NCBI GenBank assembly: GCA_027011025.1
Contig: JALVAU010000485.1
Span: 1-5,030 of the forward strand
DNA: 5,030 bases
Reading direction: 5' to 3'
DNA from: Campylobacteraceae bacterium
GTDB taxonomy: Bacteria; Campylobacterota; Campylobacteria; Campylobacterales; Sulfurospirillaceae
Position numbers and translations under genes: made by a program. Under the pieces are notes generated by a model. The model was not told the DNA's origin, did no database searches, and saw only the letters and a program-made list of their open reading frames with translations. Position 1 is the first letter of the stretch. Every line of letters starts with the position of its first letter. This document shows positions 1 to 5,030 of this stretch, in pieces.

Positions 1-687
1 TATCATATGCAGTACTTGAGACTCTGGACATACAACTTTGCATTTCATGCATCCAGTACATGCCACACTATCATGTCTTACTTTTAATAGTCTAAATTTT
101 CCTATTATCGAGTAAAAACCACCGAGTGGGCAGATGTGTCCACACCAACCATTTTTGAGAACAAAAAGGTCAAACAGATATAGTATAACCATAGCAGCCC
201 AGCCAAATCCCATACCAAAAATGATACCTCTATGTATCATAGATATAGGCGAAATGAACTCAAATGCAGCAAGACCAAGAAAAAATGAGATAATTAAACT
301 TATAAGCAAAACCCAATATCTCAAGTTTCTAGTTGATGGCTGTTTCTTTGCAACCATATCAAAGCCAAACTTTCTTCTTGTCCAATTTGCAGCATCAGTT
401 ATTATATTAACAGGGCAAACCCAAGAACAAAAAGCTCTACCACCAAAAATCGCATAAAAGAGAAATATAATCACTGCTCCTATGAGAAGATTTGATGATA
501 TTACAGCACCTGCTACAAACATTTGAAGTACAGCATAAGGATCACTAAGAGGTATGGTACCTAAAATCAATGAAGAACTTAAGTTACCTGCAAGCATCTT
601 CCATCCATAGTAGTTGGCTCCAAAATAGAGCAAAATAATACTTATCTGAACAACTCTTCTTGCCATTAGAAATCTTATATTACTCAT
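1..687 (-). CDS. napH: NapH, membrane quinol dehydrogenase subunit of the nap system (3' end cut by window edge)
   Basis: NapH is the integral membrane partner of NapG and feeds electrons from quinol into the periplasmic nitrate reductase pathway. I translated 229 codons from the ATG at 687 to the window edge without a stop. Four hydrophobic segments are visible, at about residues 12-30, 56-82, 122-145 and 154-177. Two CX3CP motifs typical of NapH follow membrane segments: CSWVCP at residues 87-92 and CGHICP at 182-187. A ferredoxin motif CX2CX2CX3CP starts at C210 (C210, C213, C216, C220), so at least one [4Fe-4S] cluster is present; a second is expected in the missing part. The start is fixed by an AGGAGGG ribosome binding site 7 nt upstream, and the gene overlaps the end of napG by 8 bp, implying translational coupling. 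The NosR/CcoG/NapH superfamily is certain; NapH itself follows from the position after napG. Confidence 0.96.
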   Translation of the reverse strand, partial: MSNIRFLMARRVVQISIILLYFGANYYGWKMLAGNLSSSLILGTIPLSDPYAVLQMFVAGAVISSNLLIGAVIIFLFYAIFGGRAFCSWVCPVNIITDAANWTRRKFGFDMVAKKQPSTRNLRYWVLLISLIISFFLGLAAFEFISPISMIHRGIIFGMGFGWAAMVILYLFDLFVLKNGWCGHICPLGGFYSIIGKFRLLKVRHDSVACTGCMKCKVVCPESQVLHMI

Positions 688-1561
688 CTAACAGCCCTCC
701 TAGGTTGTTTAGTTTATCTATTGCTCTCTTTTCACTTCTTTTGGTTACCGTATGTATAGATTGAGCCTCTCCAACTCTTTGCTGATCTTTTTTATCCCAA
801 CCCTTCACATAATGTGTACCAACTCTTCCCATGGCAAATTCACGAGGCAAAACAAAAATAGCTGCTTTTTCAACAACACAAGCTTTTTCACAAAGTCCAC
901 AACCCGTACATATATCACTATGCACAACCGGTAGTAAAAATGCATGTTTTCCTGTTCTTTTGTTCATCTGCATATCTATCGTAAGTGCTTTTCCTAAAAG
1001 CGGGCATGCTCTATAACAAGCATCACACTGAAGCCCCCAGTAAGCTATACAACTCTCTTTGTGAACAACAGCTAAACCCATCTTCGCCATGTTAACATCT
1101 AGTTTTTTCGTCTTTTTGTTTGTTACACTCAACAGATCAAGAGCCCCGCTTGGACAAGCAGGAACACAAGGTATATCATCACACATAAAACAAGGATTTT
1201 CTCTTGCTATAAAAAATGGTGTTCCAAGAGGTTTATTATCTCCTGGAGCTGCTAGCCTTAGAGTAGGATCTTTTGTACCAATTCTTTGACCTTTATTATC
1301 AAAAATGATATTTCCATCCCTGTTTCTACATGCGTCTACACATAAACCACATTTTATACATGTTTTTAGAAAATCACTCTCATTAAGCGCTCCCGGAGGC
1401 CTGAGCAAAAGCTTATTTGCTTTTGCTTCATCCACATAAGCACTCCAAGTCAATCCACCTAGTATCGCTAGACCGATATTTCTAGTTGTACCTAAAAATC
1501 CCCTTCTGCTCTTACTTAATGGCTGTCTATATGACTTCACCTTATCTTGTTTGTGATTCAA
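680..1561 (-). CDS. napG: NapG, Tat-exported ferredoxin-type electron transfer protein with four [4Fe-4S] clusters
   Basis: NapG acts on the periplasmic face of the membrane, taking electrons from NapH and passing them towards NapA/NapB. The 293-residue product has a twin-arginine motif (SRRGFLG, residues 18-24) followed by a hydrophobic stretch (about 28-42). Four cysteine groups fit four [4Fe-4S] clusters: C68/71/74/78, C124/127/132/136, C171/179/182/186 and C218/221/224/228. The start codon is TTG; an AAGGG site lies 6 nt upstream and 13 bp separate it from the napA stop, so I accept it. A GTG at 1538-1540 is an alternative that would keep the Tat motif. The protein is longer than the roughly 230-250 residues I recall for E. 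coli and Campylobacter NapG: the linker between clusters 1 and 2 is long (45 residues) and a charged tail of about 65 residues follows the last cysteine. The neighbours napA and napH exclude related NrfC- or DmsB-like ferredoxins. Confidence 0.96.
   Translation of the reverse strand: MNHKQDKVKSYRQPLSKSRRGFLGTTRNIGLAILGGLTWSAYVDEAKANKLLLRPPGALNESDFLKTCIKCGLCVDACRNRDGNIIFDNKGQRIGTKDPTLRLAAPGDNKPLGTPFFIARENPCFMCDDIPCVPACPSGALDLLSVTNKKTKKLDVNMAKMGLAVVHKESCIAYWGLQCDACYRACPLLGKALTIDMQMNKRTGKHAFLLPVVHSDICTGCGLCEKACVVEKAAIFVLPREFAMGRVGTHYVKGWDKKDQQRVGEAQSIHTVTKRSEKRAIDKLNNLGGLLDE
695..701 (-). promoter_or_regulatory. Ribosome binding site of napH
   Basis: AGGAGGG on the minus strand, 7 nt before the ATG at 687. 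It lies inside the last codons of napG and decides for this start over the in-frame ATG at 664-666, which lacks a comparable site at the right distance. Confidence 0.85.
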
Positions 1562-1567
1562 AATTTA

Positions 1568-1572
1568 CCCTT
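1568..1572 (-). promoter_or_regulatory. Ribosome binding site supporting the TTG start of napG
   Basis: AAGGG, preceded by further A residues, in the 13-bp gap between napA and napG. It sits 6 nt before the TTG at 1559-1561. No ATG is available in frame between the napA stop and the Tat motif, so this site decides the start. Confidence 0.65.
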
Positions 1573-1574
1573 TT

Positions 1575-4400
1575 TTATACTTTATAAATCTTAACGGCAC
1601 ATTTTTTATAGTCTGTCTGTTTTGACATAGGACATGTAGCATCCAAACAAACTTTATTTATCAAAATCTTCTCATCAAACCAAGGAATAAATACCAACCC
1701 TCTTGGTGGTCTATTTCTTCCTCTAGTCTCAACCCTAGCTTTTACTTTTCCTCTTCTACTCTCAACCCATGCCAATTCACCTCTTTTAAGACCTTTTTTA
1801 TCAGCATCTTTTGGATTCATATAGCAAAGAGCTTCTGGCACGGCACGGAAAAGCTCAGGTACCCTCATAGTCATAGTTCCACTATGCCAATGCTCAAGTA
1901 CCCTACCTGTACATAACCAAGTATCATACTCGTTATCCGGCATTTCCGGTGGATCCATATATGGGCGAGCAAAGATTTTGGCTTTATTTTTAAGTGCTTT
2001 TTTGCCAAGAGACTTATCTGGTCCTCTTAGATTTCCTTGAAGTAGATTTTTTGCCAATGGACCATAAAATGCAAAGTCTGCATCAGGACCGGCGTAGTGC
2101 TTAACATACGGATCATACTCGCCATTAAATCTCCATAGAGTCTCTTTTCCGTTTACAACAGGCCATCTTAGACCTCTAACTCTATGATATACATCAAATG
2201 GAGCCAAGTCATGACCATGACCTCTACCAAAATCAGCATACTCTTCCCATAGATACTTATGAATAAAGAAACCGTATCCTTTAAATACTTTTCCGTCACT
2301 TCCTACTACATTTCTTTCATCACCAAAGACTTCAGAATCATCATATCCTCGCTGGATTGGATCATTTACTCTATCTGCTTTAAAAGCTTTTGCTCTGTCA
2401 TTTGCAAAAAGTACATCAAACATAGTGCTATTTCCACTATAACCCATAGCTCTTGCTGCACCTCTGACATCAGCTAATTTTTTACCATTTCTAAGAGTAT
2501 ATGGTCCCCATAGGTCATCAACTGTAAATCTTTTTGAGAGTTCAACCCATTGCCAAGTATCACTCATAGAGTCACCTACCGGCAATACCTGCTGTCTCCA
2601 GTGTTGGCTTCTTCTCTCAGCATTTCCATAAGCTCCCCATTTTTCATATATCATAGCACTCGGGAGAACCAAATCTGAAACCATTGCTGAAATTCCTGGA
2701 TATCCATCGCTTGTTACTAGGAAAAAGTCATCTATCTCACGAGCAGCTTTTAACCAGTGTTTTGCACTTGCACTATCTTGATATGCATTACATACATTTA
2801 CCCAAGCAAATTTTACAAATCTGTCTTCTATATCTCTATGGATTTTTATAATATGTTGATTTCCAACAGGATTTAGTGTTCCATGTGGTATATGCCATCC
2901 ATTTTCTGTTATTTTTCTATGTTTTGCACTTTTTACCATCATATCTGCTGGCAATCTATGACAGAATGTCCCAACTTCTCTTGCAGTTCCACAAGCACTT
3001 GGCTGACCTGTTAGAGAGTAAGCACCATTTCCCGGTTTTGCTTGTTTATTGACTAAAAAGTGAGCATTGTAAGAGAGGGTATTTACCCAAGTTCCACGAG
3101 TGTGTTGATTCATACCCATTGTCCAGAAACTGACTACTTTTCTACCTTTTTCAACATAATAACTTGCCAATCTTTTTAGTTTTGCCTTATAGGAATCAAG
3201 TGATTCATCAGGATCACCTTTTGCAACTTTTGCTACATAATCAAGTGTATAAGGCTCTAGTGATTTTTTATACTCTTCAAAGCTGATATGCCAGTGCTTT
3301 AGTGTTCCGGCAGTATTTTTCATCACATCACCCTCTTTGTAGCCATAAGGCGCAAGTGCAGGAGCTTCTCGTGAACCAACTTTTTTGCTCATCTCTTTTT
3401 TGATAGTTTGCATCTCTTTTGCATCATATCTTCCGGCTTTCAAAGAAGGCTCACCTGCCCTTCTCATACCATAACCTATATTTACTGGACCTGCTGTGAA
3501 AACTATATGTTTCTTTATAAAATCCCAATCGATTGCTTCTGGATGATTATAAACTATCTCTCTAGCTACATAGTTCCATAAAAGCAAATCAGTTTGTGGT
3601 CTGAAGATAATGGTATCGTCAGCTAAGTCACAAGTTCTATGAGTATAAGTCTGAATACTTACTACTTTTACACGATCTGGATTACTAAGCTTTCTATCCG
3701 TACATCTTGACCAAAGAATTGGGTGCATTTCTGCCATATTTGATCCCCAAGCTATGATTGTATCAGTTAACTCTATGTCATCATAACAACCACTTGGCTC
3801 ATCAATTCCAAAAGTTTGATAAAAGCCAACAACTGCACTAGCCATACAGTGTCTGGCATTTGGATCAATTGCATTACTTCTAAAGCCGCCCTTCATCATC
3901 TTTTGAGCAGCATAACCTTCCATAATAGTGTATTGACCACTTCCAAAAACAGCAACAGCCTCTGGACCATTTTTCTTCAAAGCATATCTGATGTGTTTTT
4001 CCATCTCATCAAATGCTCTCTTCCAACTTACCGGTGCAAATCTTCCATGTTTGTCAAATTCACCCTTGTCATTCATCCTAAGAAGTGGTGTTGTTAATCT
4101 ATCGGCACCATACATAATCTTTGCATTAAAATAACCTTTAATACAGTTAAGACCTCTATTTACCGGGGCTGCCGGATCACCTTTGACCGCAACAATCTTT
4201 CTGTTTTTACCTTCACCTTTTGTGGCTAACATAATTCCACAACCCGTTCCGCAAAAACGGCAGGCTGCCTTATCCCATCTCCATTTGTCCTGTGTTGCAT
4301 TAGCAGCAGCTTGCACATCATCAGGAATAGAGATCCCTACAGCGGCGGCTGCACTTGCAGCAGCAGTTGACTTTAAAAAGTCTCTTCTTGAAAGCGACAT
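1575..4400 (-). CDS. napA: NapA, catalytic subunit of periplasmic nitrate reductase (Mo-bisMGD, [4Fe-4S])
   Basis: NapA reduces nitrate to nitrite in the periplasm using a Mo-bis-molybdopterin guanine dinucleotide cofactor and one [4Fe-4S] cluster. The 941-residue protein starts with a Tat signal (SRRDFLK, residues 4-10), an alanine-rich hydrophobic stretch and a likely cleavage site near residues 30-34 (VQA/AAA). The cluster cysteines are C47, C50, C54 and C86, in CRFCGTGCG and LNCIKGY; K88 matches the conserved lysine that links cluster and pterin. C185 in ARHCMASAV is the expected Mo ligand, which marks it as Nap type. The last 120 or so residues (from about [10 protein letters not shown]) form the molydopterin dinucleotide-binding domain. 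Length exceeds E. coli NapA (828) and resembles epsilonproteobacterial forms (about 920-950). The loop between C54 and C86 is 31 residues. The ATG is set by a strong AGGAGGT site. First gene of the operon, followed by napG after 13 bp. Reading frame is intact. Confidence 0.98.
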   Translation of the reverse strand: MSLSRRDFLKSTAAASAAAAVGISIPDDVQAAANATQDKWRWDKAACRFCGTGCGIMLATKGEGKNRKIVAVKGDPAAPVNRGLNCIKGYFNAKIMYGADRLTTPLLRMNDKGEFDKHGRFAPVSWKRAFDEMEKHIRYALKKNGPEAVAVFGSGQYTIMEGYAAQKMMKGGFRSNAIDPNARHCMASAVVGFYQTFGIDEPSGCYDDIELTDTIIAWGSNMAEMHPILWSRCTDRKLSNPDRVKVVSIQTYTHRTCDLADDTIIFRPQTDLLLWNYVAREIVYNHPEAIDWDFIKKHIVFTAGPVNIGYGMRRAGEPSLKAGRYDAKEMQTIKKEMSKKVGSREAPALAPYGYKEGDVMKNTAGTLKHWHISFEEYKKSLEPYTLDYVAKVAKGDPDESLDSYKAKLKRLASYYVEKGRKVVSFWTMGMNQHTRGTWVNTLSYNAHFLVNKQAKPGNGAYSLTGQPSACGTAREVGTFCHRLPADMMVKSAKHRKITENGWHIPHGTLNPVGNQHIIKIHRDIEDRFVKFAWVNVCNAYQDSASAKHWLKAAREIDDFFLVTSDGYPGISAMVSDLVLPSAMIYEKWGAYGNAERRSQHWRQQVLPVGDSMSDTWQWVELSKRFTVDDLWGPYTLRNGKKLADVRGAARAMGYSGNSTMFDVLFANDRAKAFKADRVNDPIQRGYDDSEVFGDERNVVGSDGKVFKGYGFFIHKYLWEEYADFGRGHGHDLAPFDVYHRVRGLRWPVVNGKETLWRFNGEYDPYVKHYAGPDADFAFYGPLAKNLLQGNLRGPDKSLGKKALKNKAKIFARPYMDPPEMPDNEYDTWLCTGRVLEHWHSGTMTMRVPELFRAVPEALCYMNPKDADKKGLKRGELAWVESRRGKVKARVETRGRNRPPRGLVFIPWFDEKILINKVCLDATCPMSKQTDYKKCAVKIYKV

Positions 4401-4404
4401 TCTT

Positions 4405-4411
4405 ACCTCCT
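4405..4411 (-). promoter_or_regulatory. Strong ribosome binding site of napA
   Basis: AGGAGGT, a near-perfect match to the 16S anti-Shine-Dalgarno sequence, 4 nt before the ATG at 4400. Its first two bases also belong to an inverted repeat arm (4410-4417). Confidence 0.9.
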
Positions 4412-4437
4412 ATTGAAATTTTTAATCACTTCAATAG
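4410..4437. repeat. 8-bp perfect inverted repeat between the napA promoter and start codon
   Basis: CTATTGAA at 4410-4417 is matched exactly by TTCAATAG at 4430-4437, with a 12-base AT-rich spacer. One arm reaches into the napA ribosome binding site and the other overlaps the candidate -10 element. It could be an operator for a dimeric regulator, or an RNA hairpin if transcription starts further upstream. The stem has only two G:C pairs, so a stable RNA structure is doubtful. Confidence 0.5.
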
Positions 4438-4442
4438 TATCA
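4434..4442 (-). promoter_or_regulatory. Candidate extended -10 promoter element for napA
   Basis: On the minus strand, TG-A-TACTAT gives an extended -10 (TG at 4442-4441, hexamer at 4439-4434, four of six matches to TATAAT). The hexamer 17 bp upstream (4462-4457, AGAATT) is a poor -35, as expected for an activator-dependent promoter. Predicted transcription start is near 4427, giving a leader of about 27 nt. This is a prediction by eye; AT-rich DNA offers chance matches. Confidence 0.4.
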
Positions 4443-4462
4443 TTTAAGAGGAAGATAATTCT

Positions 4463-4476
4463 ATGACTTAAGTCAA
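4463..4476. promoter_or_regulatory. Crp/Fnr-type palindromic operator candidate upstream of napA
   Basis: The minus strand reads TTGAC-TTAA-GTCAT, containing the perfect 12-bp palindrome TGACTTAAGTCA (4464-4475). The layout of two 5-bp half sites around 4 bases is that of Crp/Fnr family sites (Fnr: TTGAT-N4-ATCAA; Campylobacter NssR: TTAAC-N4-GTTAA). Its centre, 4469.5, lies about 42 bp before the predicted transcription start, the usual place for class II activation. Regulator identity is unknown. Confidence 0.55.
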
Positions 4477-4480
4477 ATTA

Positions 4481-5030
4481 TCACTTTTTTTCTTGTTCTA
4501 TTTGAGAAATTGTGCTTAAATTTGATTTTAATTTTTCTAGCATTTTTGCAACATGCATGAGATTTTCGGTTGATTCGATTGCTATCTCTTCAGTTGTACT
4601 TATCTTTTTATCAAAGCCTTTTTTATCTGTTTCGTTTAGCTCTAAAGATATAAATGCTCTACTTGCATCGTCTGAAAGACTCTCTAACTCCTCAACAGCT
4701 TTCTCTGCTTTGTCTATAGCATCCTGAGAGTGATTAAGAGCACTATTTACTTTTTTAACAAAAAGATTTATATGAGTTGAAGCTTCTTTGAGTTCATCTT
4801 CATTTGTCTCTTTCAATTTAAAATTTTCTTCATTTATTTGATTTATATCTGAGGAAGCAAGCATTTTTGCCTTATCTATAAAATCCCTAAGATGACTCAT
4901 AATCTCTTTTGTCAACAAGAAACTATACAATATAATAATAAATCCTAAACTTAAAAGTGCAAATTGCATATAGATAAACATCATATTTTTCTGTTCACTA
5001 TAATCAGTAAAAAGCCATACCGCCTCATCC
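4481..5030 (-). CDS. C-terminal part of a membrane protein resembling the membrane-proximal part of a chemoreceptor (5' end cut)
   Basis: I do not recognise this protein. The frame is open from the TGA at 4481 to the right window edge, giving 182 visible residues; the ATG at 4984 is an internal methionine, not a supported start. About 15 residues (including WLFTDYSEQKN) precede a transmembrane helix at about residues 17-39 of the visible part, followed by a helical, highly charged tail rich in Glu, Lys, Asp and Ser with coiled-coil-like spacing (for example AIDKAEKAVEELESL). This fits the end of a periplasmic sensory domain, a second membrane helix and a cytoplasmic coiled coil, as in methyl-accepting or PilJ-type receptors. 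The conserved chemoreceptor hairpin tip that docks CheA/CheW is absent, and no histidine kinase or cyclase domain follows. It lies 80 bp upstream of napA in the same direction, so a link to nitrate sensing is possible but unproven. Chemoreceptor family assignment is tentative. Confidence 0.75.
   Translation of the reverse strand, partial: DEAVWLFTDYSEQKNMMFIYMQFALLSLGFIIILYSFLLTKEIMSHLRDFIDKAKMLASSDINQINEENFKLKETNEDELKEASTHINLFVKKVNSALNHSQDAIDKAEKAVEELESLSDDASRAFISLELNETDKKGFDKKISTTEEIAIESTENLMHVAKMLEKLKSNLSTISQIEQEKK

Noticed and set aside
134..457. Plus-strand open frame of 107 codons
   Set aside because: It lies antisense to napH, whose frame carries the CX3CP motifs and membrane helices. 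The plus-strand product has no recognisable motif.
752..1289. Three short plus-strand open frames
   Set aside because: All are antisense to napG, whose four cysteine clusters prove the coding strand.
1575..4400. Formate dehydrogenase or assimilatory nitrate reductase instead of NapA
   Set aside because: The Tat signal, the ARHCMASAV active-site cysteine and the adjacent napG and napH point to the periplasmic respiratory enzyme.
2259..4416. Plus-strand open frames of 72, 93 and 77 codons
   Set aside because: All are antisense to napA or its start region, lack motifs and look like shadows of the conserved coding strand.
4464..4475. Palindrome TGACTTAAGTCA as a terminator of the upstream gene
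   Set aside because: A terminator hairpin needs a loop and a following U tract in the minus-strand transcript; neither is present.
4512..4727. Plus-strand open frame of 71 codons
   Set aside because: Serine- and phenylalanine-rich reverse image of the glutamate- and lysine-rich coiled coil on the minus strand.
4481..4984. Complete 167-residue protein starting at the ATG at 4984
   Set aside because: The frame stays open to the window edge and the residues before this methionine look like continuous protein running into the membrane helix. No good ribosome binding site precedes it.

Overview
The window carries the start of a periplasmic nitrate reductase (nap) operon, read entirely on the minus strand. 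It probably comes from a Campylobacterota (Epsilonproteobacteria) genome, perhaps a free-living Sulfurimonas/Sulfurovum-type organism. The supporting evidence is the AT-rich coding sequence, the napA-napG-napH order with no napC between them, and a NapA of 941 residues, closer to the long epsilonproteobacterial form than to the shorter enterobacterial one. The genus is an inference from these traits and from no database search.

Reading along the minus strand (right to left in window coordinates): (1) 5030-4481 is the 3' end of a membrane protein with one visible transmembrane helix followed by a charged, coiled-coil-like cytoplasmic tail. It resembles the membrane-proximal part of a chemoreceptor but stops before any signalling tip. 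(2) 4480-4401 is an 80-bp intergenic gap with a 12-bp perfect palindrome of Crp/Fnr type, a possible extended -10 element about 42 bp downstream of its centre, an 8-bp inverted repeat and a very strong ribosome binding site. (3) 4400-1575 is napA, the Mo-bisMGD catalytic subunit with a Tat signal. (4) 1561-680 is napG, a Tat-exported ferredoxin with four [4Fe-4S] clusters and a TTG start. (5) 687-1 is napH, a membrane quinol dehydrogenase subunit cut by the left edge of the window.

The genes work together as a respiratory chain branch. NapH sits in the membrane, oxidises the quinol (menaquinol in this lineage) and passes electrons through NapG on the periplasmic side towards NapA, which reduces nitrate to nitrite. 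The usual epsilonproteobacterial order napAGHBFLD predicts that napB, napF, napL and napD lie beyond position 1. Tight spacing (13 bp between napA and napG, 8 bp overlap between napG and napH) indicates one transcript, probably started from the promoter region before napA. No intergenic stretch exceeds 300 bases, and I see no RNA genes, mobile elements, CRISPR arrays or rho-independent terminators. The window is mostly a well-known system; the parts least explained are the regulatory gap and the truncated receptor-like protein upstream.
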